A stretch of DNA of 10,229 nucleotides from Chloroflexota bacterium (GTDB taxonomy: Bacteria > Chloroflexota > Dehalococcoidia > UBA2247 > RBG-13-53-26): NCBI GenBank assembly GCA_003650185.1, contig QMOF01000063.1:1-10229 (forward strand). Reading direction: 5' to 3'. The translations under genes and the position numbers were made by a program. Positions within the stretch are counted from its first letter, which is position 1; each line of letters begins with the position of its first letter. Below, piece after piece: positions 1 to 6,828 of the stretch. The notes under the pieces were generated by a model. It ran no database searches. It was not told the origin of the DNA and was given only the letters and a program-made list of their open reading frames with translations.

Positions 1-214
1 CGCCTCCGCCGGATTGCCTGAGGCAAAGCACAATGCCTGCTGTCTGCTTGATGCGATCGGGGGTGACCGGCACTGAGCCAAACGGCCAAGGCCCTGGGGA
101 AGGGCTGCCGTCTTTCACACAAAACGACACTGACAGCAGCGGGACTTTGAGGCTACTTGCTCAGGCAGGAGAGACCTTGGCATCTGCAGCGCGTCAGGTA
201 GAAAGCATGGAGCC

Positions 215-421
215 TTACTCAGTTACATCGACAGCGGGTGTCCTCGATTTGCACCATGTACAGAGCCAGAACCGTACCACGTCAATGCCCGTGTACCAAG
301 TCTCCAGCGTCATTGGCGCGTGGCATTTCCCGCACATCGGCCCACCCCCGCCGCACGCCACGCCGGAACGCCTTCCGCCTGGCCTCCTCCTCTGACGCGG
401 CTGCCTCTGTACCCATTCCAT
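215..421 (-). CDS. Small zinc-ribbon protein, probably frameshifted paralogue of its upstream neighbour
   Basis: Function unknown. The open frame gives 68 residues. Its second half has a CxxC pair (CGKC), then PMxLETW, a hydrophobic VxxFW segment and a second CxxC (CTWC), a four-Cys zinc ribbon. This closely parallels the end of the gene 28 bases upstream (CRKC, PMILETW, FWFCPTC), so the two are tandem relatives. The first 25 or so residues are Arg/Gly-rich and look out of frame. The neighbouring frame, from the ATG at 416, reads MGTEAASEEEARRKAFRRGV, a far more protein-like start. Joining it to the zinc ribbon needs a one-base shift in the G-rich run at 341-349 (minus strand). I see no good ribosome binding site before either ATG. 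It may be a decayed copy, a sequencing error, or a coupled gene. The zinc ribbon itself is convincing; the N-terminus is not. Confidence 0.5.
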   Translation of the reverse strand: MEWVQRQPRQRRRPGGRRSGVACGGGGPMCGKCHAPMTLETWYTGIDVVRFWLCTWCKSRTPAVDVTE

Positions 422-449
422 AGCTCAGCGCCCTGCCGGAATCTCGGGG

Positions 450-791
450 TTAGACATCAAAAGGATGCCTCCTGATGTTGCATGTTGGGCAAAACCAGAA
501 GAGGCGCACCGCAACCCCAAACCACGTCTCCAGGATCATGGGCTCGCCGCACTTCCGGCACAGCGGGCCGCCACGAACACGATGTTTGATCATCCGTACC
601 GGTCGGCGACGGTCCTGCTCCTGGCTACCTCCTTCCAAGGCGGCCTGCATATCGTTGCTGAACTCTTTCTCTTTGCCGCAAAGCCTGCACACTCCTTTGC
701 TGGTCGCGCCCTCGGCAGGGCCGATCACCCAATGATGGCAACACCTCTGCGCCGCCGACTGTCCGGTTGCGGTTCGAGGTTTTCGTGGCAT
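450..791 (-). CDS. Small two-domain zinc-binding protein of unknown function
   Basis: A 113-residue protein that I recognise only by motif. The N-terminal half has CCHHW, followed about 16 residues on by CRLCG and then EFSN, a Cys/His arrangement able to hold one zinc. The C-terminal half repeats the ribbon CRKC...PMILETW...FWFCPTC, enough for a second zinc. There is no signal peptide or membrane segment; basic residues at the N-terminus and between the two halves would fit nucleic-acid or protein binding, which is inference. The frame stays open up to 878, but the ATG at 791 has a perfect GGAGGT six bases upstream, so I chose it over the longer start. The related short gene at 215-421 follows after 28 bases, suggesting co-transcription. 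I recall the HHW...CxxCG...F-N signature from hypothetical proteins of Dehalococcoidia. Confidence 0.7.
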   Translation of the reverse strand: MPRKPRTATGQSAAQRCCHHWVIGPAEGATSKGVCRLCGKEKEFSNDMQAALEGGSQEQDRRRPVRMIKHRVRGGPLCRKCGEPMILETWFGVAVRLFWFCPTCNIRRHPFDV

Positions 792-1096
792 ATCGCGACC
801 TCCGCGTGTGTCAAAAAGCCGTGACCGGTCTTCCAATTCAGACTCCTCTGTTGTTATAGGGTGCAACGAGCCGGTCAAATCGGCGTATCACAGGCAACCC
901 CTGAGGTCACAGGCACATAACAAGCTCGCCCCGCCAATCCCGGGGGTCTTGTTCCTGAGACCACTCGCCGATCATGAAGCGGCGCTATTGCGAGTGCACA
1001 GCCGCATGAGTACGTCTGCGAAGTGAGTGGGCTGACGGCCGCCTTCCTGGGACGCTTCGATGAGAGAGTATCGGGGCATGACTGCTAAGCGCAAAA
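792..1096. other. Non-coding stretch between the zinc-ribbon genes and the carboxylase operon terminator
   Basis: Apart from the ribosome binding site at 798-803, I see no convincing gene. A possible minus-strand promoter upstream of the zinc-ribbon genes (TTGACC, revcomp at 873-878; TATAAC, revcomp at 853-858) has only 14 bases between its boxes, too short to call. Frames on both strands are short and have no ribosome binding sites. Confidence 0.5.
798..803 (-). promoter_or_regulatory. Ribosome binding site that sets the start of the 113-residue zinc-binding protein
   Basis: The minus strand reads GGAGGT, six bases before the ATG at 791. No comparable site precedes the in-frame ATG at 878, so the shorter protein is preferred. 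Confidence 0.75.
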
Positions 1097-1129
1097 GGGG
1101 GCGCAAGCCCTGCGCGGGCTTGCGCCCCC
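1097..1129 (-). terminator. Intrinsic terminator of the carboxylase operon
   Basis: A perfect 14-bp inverted repeat (1097-1110 paired with 1116-1129) encloses a 5-base loop. Read on the minus strand, the GC-rich stem runs straight into TTTT. It lies 37 bases past the gamma-subunit stop codon, where a rho-independent terminator for the operon is expected. On the plus strand the stem is not followed by T's, so it works in one direction. Confidence 0.88.
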
Positions 1130-1166
1130 CACCTCTACTTGCAGGCCAGCCCCCTACAGGCGTGGT

Positions 1167-1730
1167 CTATCCGTGCGCCCCATCAGCCTCCAGACCCCAC
1201 CCTCGAGTCACTTCGCAGGTCATGTCTTTGAACTCTTTTCGGTCAGCAAGGGGCCTCCCCAACCACTCACTATAGAACGAATCTATATCCGGCAGGGCAT
1301 CGAAAATGATGGGATAGCCAACAGGCACACTCTCCACTTTCAGCAGGGTGCCGCACCCTGGGCAATAGAACTCTCGTACCTCGCACAGGTTGGGGTCCGG
1401 ACATCGGATACCTGGATAGATCTCCTCCAGCTTCTCTCTGGTGTCCCTGGCAAATATGAGTGCATTGAGTTTCCAGTTCTGCCGCCAGTCGCCAAACTCG
1501 TGTCCGCAGTCGCACTTCACGATCCGCTCCCCAGACTTGTCGACCACATAGAGATGCTCCCCCAACGGCATCAGTATTCTCTCAGGCCAGGGAACCCGCT
1601 CCTGAAGTATCTCGATACACCTATCGAACCTGTCGTCATCCTTGGGACTGCTCATGATCTCCTTGATCTTGTCCCAGGCAAGCCGGCCCTCCAGGAGGTC
1701 TCGTATGTCATCCTTGCTATAAGACATCAT
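1167..1730 (-). CDS. acxC: Acetone carboxylase-like gamma subunit
   Basis: The small zinc-binding subunit of an acetone-carboxylase-type enzyme, which in characterised members forms an alpha2-beta2-gamma2 complex in the cytoplasm and converts acetone, bicarbonate and ATP to acetoacetate. The 187 residues match the family along their whole length. Diagnostic stretches are ILQERVPW (41-48), PLGEHLY (55-61), a CDCGHEF zinc half-site (Cys73, Cys75), NWKLNALIFARD (85-96), and a second half-site FYCPGCG (Cys123, Cys126), followed by GYP and EWLGRPL near the end. Known gamma subunits are about 170 residues, so length fits. The start is either the ATG at 1730 or the one directly after it at 1727; GAGGTG upstream favours 1727 by spacing. 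Only 6 bases separate it from the alpha-subunit stop, and its ribosome binding site overlaps that stop, so translation is probably coupled. Substrate is not certain to be acetone. Confidence 0.92.
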   Translation of the reverse strand: MMSYSKDDIRDLLEGRLAWDKIKEIMSSPKDDDRFDRCIEILQERVPWPERILMPLGEHLYVVDKSGERIVKCDCGHEFGDWRQNWKLNALIFARDTREKLEEIYPGIRCPDPNLCEVREFYCPGCGTLLKVESVPVGYPIIFDALPDIDSFYSEWLGRPLADRKEFKDMTCEVTRGWGLEADGAHG

Positions 1731-1736
1731 GTCACC

Positions 1737-3932
1737 TCACAGAGCAAAATTATCAGGCAGCGCCCAGAAGTCCTTGACCTCCTGTGCAAAGGTCTGGCTC
1801 AACGAGGCGCTGCTCCGGTACATCTCCACAATCCTGTCATCAAAACTGCGCGCCATGAAGCGCTGGCGAGCCTGCTGCCACCACTCCTTCACCGGAACAC
1901 CTCTGGCCAGCCTTTCCTTTCGCTTTGCCTCGCGCAGCCTCTTCGTCTCGGCTTCATCAGTGCGCCATGTCTTAGTCTCATCATCATAGCTGACGCCGAC
2001 GCAGTAGACGTTCCTGGCCATCCACTCGGTGGCCAGTCCTTCATCCAGGTCGCTCACTACCGATGCCGGGCTTCTGTCGATAGGGTCACCAAGTCCCCCA
2101 GCGGCGGCGTTGTCCGCAATCATGAGGTCCCCCTCGTGGACTTCCACGGGCGGGAGCACATGGTCCAGAAACAAGACCTCGCCCTGTATCTGCTGGCCGA
2201 ACTCCCTGGGGTCACCGATCTCACACAGGAGCGGCTGTCTCTTCTCCAGCAACTCCTGGTAATTGGCGTAGCGGACCAGAATGGTGTTCCGCCTGCCGCC
2301 AGGGTATCCACCGAACAAACCCAGGTTGGGGATAATGCGGTCATGAGCACACCCGATGGCACCGCTGGCGACCATTTGACGGCTTCCGTGAGGCATGTAC
2401 ATGGTGGGTATGGCCAGTCCGGAGCGGAACCTGCCATAGCCGACCGAGTAGGGCTCAAATCGCCGGGTGAAATCCAAGTGAGGCGCAAACAGCTCCCACA
2501 CCTCGACGCTGCCCATATCGGTCTCCGGTGTAGCCACCCACCCCGCATTGTCCACCCCGTCGCAGACGCCGGTGGCACCGGGGCCGAAGTTCCCCAGAGG
2601 CGATAGCATCAGGGGGCGCTTGGTGCCGTACTGATCGTACCCGTACATCTGCCACCCGGAGGACGACCGCATGTTAAAAGTCTCTTCCCTGAAGCCGCGC
2701 AGATAGAAGGCAGCCCCCAGCATGCCCATCCAAAGACCGTAGATATCCAGCAAGGGTGACCACATGGTGGACGTGGCCAACTGCCGCACCTGGCTGGGAT
2801 TGAGCAGTGAGTCGACCGGCGGCTCCTTTATCTCGAAAGGGAGAAGGGAGCCCAGGTTGGCGCGCCCATCGTAGGACAGCGTCTGCACCACGCTTATGGA
2901 CAGCCCGCCCCAGAGCGCCTTCGGCGTCGCGTTGAACGGGTGCCAGCCCCACTCTCCCGTCCCCTCGAAGTCCAGAACGATGCGCCCCGACGGCAAGATG
3001 TCCATCTGTATCGGAATCAGCCTTATCACGTCACGATTGGCTGGCACCCAGGATACCGGCTGGTTCGCCATGGGAAACTCGGCAGGTACCACGTCCCTGT
3101 ACCGACCGGGGACCGTCCGCTGCCGGATGCGCGCCATCTGATTGCGACGTTCTTCCTCTATCAGTTCCCTGGTCGCTCCTTTGAAATACTCCAGCCCGAA
3201 TTCGCGGATGATATTCCTGATCTCCTCGCGGACCCGAATGTTGGCTGCTATAGCACCCTTGCGGTCCAGCAGGAAGATATCGGACATATCCAGGCTGATG
3301 CTTATCTTGTGCTCAAAGTCCCGGCGCAGCCGGTCTTTCGATCCCACCTTCTCACAGCAGAACTTGAGCCCGTCCGTGCCGCGCTCTACGTTCGGCGTGG
3401 GCATGCAACCAGGGCTAACCGCCCCGATGTCCACCTCCATGATCACGGTGCACACCCAGCCCACCAGCTCCCCATCGTGGAAGATGGGCAGCATATCATA
3501 CACATCGGCAGCGTGCACGCCCGATATTACCGGGTCATTCGCTATGAAGAGGTCACCTTCCTCGATGCCCACTTCTTCCTCATAGTTGTTCCTGACCATC
3601 CACTGTATATTGTCACCCATGAGACGGATGTGTACCTGTATGCCTGTAGACTGAGCGATGTTGTCCCCCTCGGGGGTGTACAGTCCGATACACAGCTCAG
3701 CCACTTCCCGCACGTACGGAGAACCGGAGATCATTCTCGTGGTCTCGCGCCCAGCTATCAGCGCAGCCATGATCCGCGAATGAAAAAGCTCGGCTCTAAC
3801 AGGGTCTTCCCTGAGCAACCGAGGCTCAACAATGCCAGCGTAGCAGCCCGTCTCCTGGTATAGCCTTTCGTTGTCCTCTAGCATCTGCTTGAGGGTCCTA
3901 CCGCGGTCTCCTATGCCTCTGCGTTCGTTCAT
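1737..3932 (-). CDS. acxB: Acetone carboxylase-like alpha subunit (hydantoinase B/oxoprolinase family)
   Basis: The catalytic, metal-holding subunit of the carboxylase; 731 residues against about 775 for characterised alpha subunits. It belongs to the HyuB family: GDLFIANDP (126-134), SGVHAADV (137-144), VDIGAVSPGCM (167-177), and C-terminal glycine-rich stretches such as GGYPGGRRN and AAAGGLGDP. In the family's structure, as I recall it, a divalent metal is bound by a Glu, the His and Asp of HxxD, and a later His. Here Glu79, His140 and Asp143 fit with the expected spacing, but the later His position is Met165. The start at 3932 has AAAGGAGGT four bases upstream. The beta-subunit gene ends 43 bases earlier, and gamma starts 6 bases after the stop, giving the beta-alpha-gamma order of known acetone carboxylase operons. 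Other HyuB relatives (acetophenone carboxylase, hydantoinase) lack this gamma partner, which favours the acetone-type call. Confidence 0.92.
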   Translation of the reverse strand: MNERRGIGDRGRTLKQMLEDNERLYQETGCYAGIVEPRLLREDPVRAELFHSRIMAALIAGRETTRMISGSPYVREVAELCIGLYTPEGDNIAQSTGIQVHIRLMGDNIQWMVRNNYEEEVGIEEGDLFIANDPVISGVHAADVYDMLPIFHDGELVGWVCTVIMEVDIGAVSPGCMPTPNVERGTDGLKFCCEKVGSKDRLRRDFEHKISISLDMSDIFLLDRKGAIAANIRVREEIRNIIREFGLEYFKGATRELIEEERRNQMARIRQRTVPGRYRDVVPAEFPMANQPVSWVPANRDVIRLIPIQMDILPSGRIVLDFEGTGEWGWHPFNATPKALWGGLSISVVQTLSYDGRANLGSLLPFEIKEPPVDSLLNPSQVRQLATSTMWSPLLDIYGLWMGMLGAAFYLRGFREETFNMRSSSGWQMYGYDQYGTKRPLMLSPLGNFGPGATGVCDGVDNAGWVATPETDMGSVEVWELFAPHLDFTRRFEPYSVGYGRFRSGLAIPTMYMPHGSRQMVASGAIGCAHDRIIPNLGLFGGYPGGRRNTILVRYANYQELLEKRQPLLCEIGDPREFGQQIQGEVLFLDHVLPPVEVHEGDLMIADNAAAGGLGDPIDRSPASVVSDLDEGLATEWMARNVYCVGVSYDDETKTWRTDEAETKRLREAKRKERLARGVPVKEWWQQARQRFMARSFDDRIVEMYRSSASLSQTFAQEVKDFWALPDNFAL

Positions 3933-3975
3933 TCAGACCTCCTTTGACGGCTGATCGGCTTTCCCACCAGACTCC

Positions 3976-6126
3976 TCAGCCAAGCCACAGCAACGACCAC
4001 TCGTCCATCCTGGCCCGCCGTGCCGGCGGGATGAAGAATGTAGTAGCCGGAGCTTCGACCACGGCTATCCCCTCGATCTCGTTCCCCGGCCTGAGCGTGT
4101 CCATGTCGTAGATGGTGGCCCTGTGCCACCTGCCATTGATGTACACCTCTCTCTCGCCCTTGATTGCCTCTTTGGCAGGCTCTTTACCCTCCAGCGGCAG
4201 CCTGGGCAGCCTGGGCTTCACTTTTGGCACCGTGGCAGTAAGCCCCAATTCCATTATCTGATAACCCGCCTGCGGGTGCTTGGCCACCCCCGCGTAGACC
4301 TTCTCATACAGGTCTTCAAAGGTAGCAATCAGCCTGTCCATGTCTTCCGGGCTGTTGATGCGAGCCACCGGAGACACAACTTGCAGGTCCTCCATCTGGC
4401 CGCCATACCGGACATAGGCTATCTGCTGCACCCGGGCCTCTTCCCAGGGGAGACCTTCGGCAGCAAAGTCCGCTGCCGCCAGCTTCTCCAGTTCCTCCCA
4501 CCCAGCATTGAGCATCATCTGTCCCATCATCAGCTTCCAGCTATCCTCGGCGCCATCCGGAATGATAACCCCAGTGGACTTCTGATAGCGATGGCTGATG
4601 TCCACCGCGGCACAGCCGAAAGAGGAGAAGGCTGCCGCCCACGGCAAGGTGGCCACCCCCTTGAAAGGTAACCCTTCGGTATAGCCGGCAACGTGCATGG
4701 GACCGGCTCCGCCGTATGAGAGCAGATGGTAGTCTGCCGGAGAGAAACCACGCGCATAAAGTACCGCCCTGATGTGTTCTCGCATTGAGCTGTTGATCAG
4801 CCTGTAGACCCCTTCCGCCAGATAGTAGGGATCGACATGCAGCACATCGGCGCATTTCTCTTTAATGGCGTTCAGGGCCAGCTCCTTGTTCAGCTTGAGC
4901 TTGCCCCCGAGGTAGTTGTCAGGGTTCAGTATGCCCATGATCAGGCAGCAGTCCATCACCGTGGGAACCTCATTGCCCATTTCATAGCAGACCGGCCCCG
5001 GCTCGGCCCCGGCGCTTTCGGGGCCTATCTTGATCCGATTGGTGATCGGGTCGATTGTGACATACATCCCGGTGCCGGCACCAATGGTATCCATCAACAG
5101 GGTAGGAATGTTGTAAATCCGCCGGGTAATTACGACCTCCCGCTCCATCATCGGTTCCCCACCCATGATGAGCCCGACATCGAAGCTGGTGCCGCCCATA
5201 TCGGTGCACACCCAGTTGCCTGTCCCCATCTCCTGCGCCAGGTACCGCGCCCCCAGCAGACCGCCGATGGGGCCAGAGAAGCACGCTTCATGAATCCTTG
5301 GGTAGCGGATATCTGTCAGGCCGCCGTGCGAGAGCACTATCTGGAGCGGATACCTGTAACCGCTCCCCTTCAGCTTCTCCTCTATGCGGAACAACTGCTC
5401 CCGCCCCGGCTCAGCAGCGTAAGCATGCAGGACAACCGTGTTGAGGCGGCCCTGCTCTCTCATGATGGGCGCAAGCTTGTGTGACAGATAGACCGGCACC
5501 TCGCGGCCCCGCTTCTTCATTACTTCGCTGGCTATCTCCGCCACCCTCAGTTCGTGTGCCGGGTTCATGTACGAATACAACAGACACACCGCAATAGCAT
5601 CTACGCCCTCATCCAGGAGCTCCTCCACGCTCCTCCTGACCTCATCCTCGTAGAGAGGAATAGCCTCCATAGTGAACATGTCAATGCGGCCGGTGACGCC
5701 TTTGACCAGCCTCTTGGGCACCAGGGGCCGATTGTGCCTGTGTGTTACATGATGCAGGATATCCTGGTACGGATATCCTGCCCACGTCTGCCGGCTGCGC
5801 TCATGGAGGAACACGTCCTCATCGCCGCGTTGCGTGATTACCCCCACTTTCCTGCCTGTCGCAGTCAGAAGCGTATTCATCATCGAAGTGCCGCTGTAGA
5901 CCACGGCTTCAACCCCAGGCAGGATACGCCCGGCCTCCTCTTGGAAGTCAGTGTCCCAGTACTCAAAGGCATCAATGAGCGATTCCCAGAACCCTACGGA
6001 CTGGTCTTCCGGTGTTGTAGCCGCCTTGCCGATGGTGAAGTTGCCCTCGCTGTCTACCACCATCATGTCCGTCATCGTGCCGCCAGCGTCGCTGGCGATA
6101 ATCTGCACCCGCTTGTCAGAACCCAT
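3976..6126 (-). CDS. acxA: Acetone carboxylase-like beta subunit (hydantoinase A family)
   Basis: The ATP-using subunit, thought to activate the ketone and bicarbonate by phosphorylation before C-C bond formation in the alpha subunit. HyuA-family marks are SDAGGTMTD (12-20), a phosphate-binding loop of the actin-like ATPase fold; TDMGGTSFDVG (308-318), the second such loop; GPESAGAEPGPVCY (368-381); and YGGAGPMH (471-478). The C-terminus ends ATTFFIPPARR...MDEWSLLWL, typical of the acetone-carboxylase branch as I remember it. The frame is open up to 6414, but I start at 6126: GGAGGT lies just upstream (spacing short, 3 bases), the length becomes 716, matching known beta subunits of about 717, and the operon promoter at 6248-6276 would lie inside the longer version. 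The first 96 codons of the long frame read like non-coding sequence. First gene of the three-gene operon; no regulator gene is attached. Confidence 0.93.
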   Translation of the reverse strand: MGSDKRVQIIASDAGGTMTDMMVVDSEGNFTIGKAATTPEDQSVGFWESLIDAFEYWDTDFQEEAGRILPGVEAVVYSGTSMMNTLLTATGRKVGVITQRGDEDVFLHERSRQTWAGYPYQDILHHVTHRHNRPLVPKRLVKGVTGRIDMFTMEAIPLYEDEVRRSVEELLDEGVDAIAVCLLYSYMNPAHELRVAEIASEVMKKRGREVPVYLSHKLAPIMREQGRLNTVVLHAYAAEPGREQLFRIEEKLKGSGYRYPLQIVLSHGGLTDIRYPRIHEACFSGPIGGLLGARYLAQEMGTGNWVCTDMGGTSFDVGLIMGGEPMMEREVVITRRIYNIPTLLMDTIGAGTGMYVTIDPITNRIKIGPESAGAEPGPVCYEMGNEVPTVMDCCLIMGILNPDNYLGGKLKLNKELALNAIKEKCADVLHVDPYYLAEGVYRLINSSMREHIRAVLYARGFSPADYHLLSYGGAGPMHVAGYTEGLPFKGVATLPWAAAFSSFGCAAVDISHRYQKSTGVIIPDGAEDSWKLMMGQMMLNAGWEELEKLAAADFAAEGLPWEEARVQQIAYVRYGGQMEDLQVVSPVARINSPEDMDRLIATFEDLYEKVYAGVAKHPQAGYQIMELGLTATVPKVKPRLPRLPLEGKEPAKEAIKGEREVYINGRWHRATIYDMDTLRPGNEIEGIAVVEAPATTFFIPPARRARMDEWSLLWLG

Positions 6127-6129
6127 TTG

Positions 6130-6135
6130 ACCTCC
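6130..6135 (-). promoter_or_regulatory. Ribosome binding site that sets the start of the beta subunit
   Basis: The minus strand reads GGAGGT followed by CAA and the ATG at 6126. Spacing is shorter than usual, but this is the only good site near the conserved N-terminus and it rules against the ATG at 6414. Confidence 0.7.
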
Positions 6136-6203
6136 GTTCACGGCAAATCTACCTCCACCACGCACTGCTTCACCCTGGGAATACGCGTTAGAACAACATG
6201 CTA

Positions 6204-6225
6204 CACCGTTTCTTTGAGAACGGTG
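6204..6225. promoter_or_regulatory. Inverted repeat in the carboxylase leader, possible operator
   Basis: CACCGTT (6204-6210) and AACGGTG (6219-6225) are perfect 7-base inverted arms around an 8-base spacer. The repeat starts about 15 bases downstream of the expected transcription start of the minus-strand promoter, a common place for a repressor site. It could instead form a small hairpin in the leader RNA. No regulator gene in the window can be paired with it. Confidence 0.4.
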
Positions 6226-6247
6226 GTACCCCCCAACCCTCTGCTGT

Positions 6248-6276
6248 TTTATAGGGCTACCCTTCCCAAAAGTCAA
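6248..6276 (-). promoter_or_regulatory. Housekeeping-sigma promoter of the carboxylase operon
   Basis: On the minus strand: TTGACT (revcomp at 6271-6276), a 17-base spacer, then TATAAA (revcomp at 6248-6253). Both boxes are one mismatch from consensus and the spacing is ideal. Transcription should begin near 6240, leaving a leader of roughly 115 bases before the beta-subunit ATG at 6126. Known acetone carboxylase operons in Proteobacteria use a sigma-54 activator; this one does not show that type of promoter. Confidence 0.72.
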
Positions 6277-6375
6277 GGTGCAACGGGACCCTGCAACCGC
6301 CACGGATGGTAGGCTGACTTCCACCTTCCTGCACGGAGGTACGGAGTCCATCGTCCGGTCAGGCAAATCGGAAGC

Positions 6376-6404
6376 TTGACAATCGGAGACCACGATGTTA
6401 CCAT
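6376..6404 (+). promoter_or_regulatory. Possible plus-strand promoter facing the FAD oxidoreductase
   Basis: TTGACA (6376-6381), perfect consensus, a 17-base spacer, and TACCAT (6399-6404), four of six consensus bases. It points away from the carboxylase promoter, with about 100 bases between the two -35 boxes. The direct repeat AATCGGA occurs at 6366-6372 and 6381-6387, flanking the -35 box. If used, it gives the oxidoreductase a leader of about 420 bases. Confidence 0.4.
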
Positions 6405-6673
6405 TCATCACCAATCCACTGAGACAGCACGACCGAGGCGGATACTAGGTCTCGCTTCGCCGTCCCTGCGGCGTGTGCTAAAAAGGGCACCGGGATTCTG
6501 GCTGTAGCTCTAGGGTGGCCAGGACAAGGAGCAATGCCTGTTCGTACCCGGACGCAGGTGTGATCTGCCCCCCCAGGTGTCGGTGAAGCGTGTCGAGTCC
6601 GTACTGCCGTCCCGGCGATGCTGACAGGCCAGAGTTGTGCCACATCTACCAGGGTCTGAGCACACCAGCGGGT

Positions 6674-6703
6674 TTCGACTTCAATGGTCACCCGCGCTAG
6701 AAT
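6674..6703 (+). promoter_or_regulatory. Weak candidate proximal promoter for the FAD oxidoreductase
   Basis: TAGAAT (6698-6703) is a good -10 box. The only nearby -35 candidate is TTCGAC (6674-6679) at 18 bases, which is poor. It would give a leader of about 120 bases containing a small hairpin (GGCCGGC 6754-6760, loop TTTC, GCCGGTC 6765-6771). Confidence 0.28.
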
Positions 6704-6828
6704 ACAGAGCAAACCGTTTCTGCCGTGCCCCCCTGAATGGCGCGGGTTGAGGTGGCCGGCTTTCGCCGGTCGAGCATCTGTTTGGGCCTCCGGCAGGGCG
6801 GTGCAATAAAGGCAAAGGGGGATCCAGA

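Larger units (their letters stand above)
6127..6828. other. Divergent intergenic control region
   Basis: About 700 bases between the carboxylase operon and the FAD oxidoreductase. It holds the two outward-facing promoter candidates, the inverted repeat at 6204-6225, a weak proximal promoter, and a short hairpin at 6754-6771. The part from about 6410 to 6690 shows no gene I can support: its frames are short, rich in Arg, Pro and His, and lack ribosome binding sites, apart from a nine-codon frame at 6534-6563 preceded by AAGGAG. No known riboswitch or tRNA is visible. Confidence 0.55.

Noticed and set aside
33..395. Plus-strand open frame of 120 codons at the left edge
   Set aside because: It overlaps the minus-strand zinc-ribbon gene, has no ribosome binding site, and its product is low in recognisable structure.
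853..878. TTGACC and TATAAC boxes on the minus strand upstream of the zinc-ribbon gene
   Set aside because: Only 14 bases separate them, too short for a normal housekeeping promoter; kept as a note only.
907..975. 22-codon minus-strand frame beginning MIGEW
   Set aside because: Very short, with a stop three codons upstream, no ribosome binding site and no recognisable relative.
1173..2606. Long plus-strand open frame (477 codons) opposite the gamma and alpha subunit genes
   Set aside because: It is antisense to two strongly conserved genes, has no ribosome binding site, and its product has no recognisable motif. It arises from GC-rich codon bias.
2940..3863. Plus-strand open frame of 307 codons opposite the alpha subunit
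   Set aside because: Antisense shadow of the HyuB-like gene; no motif or start signal.
6219..6230. GGTGGTACC resembling the T-box antiterminator core
   Set aside because: The full core does not match (no ACCGCG), no terminator with U-tract follows, and the downstream plus-strand gene is not an aminoacyl-tRNA or amino-acid gene.
5554..6312. Plus-strand open frame of 252 codons opposite the beta subunit and its leader
   Set aside because: Antisense shadow that crosses the operon promoter; no family resemblance.
6127..6414. N-terminal extension of the beta subunit from the ATG at 6414
   Set aside because: It contains the operon promoter, reads like non-coding sequence, and the 716-residue version matches the family length and has GGAGGT upstream.
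6534..6563. Nine-codon plus-strand frame preceded by AAGGAG
   Set aside because: Too short to support as a gene; its codons do not suggest an attenuation leader.
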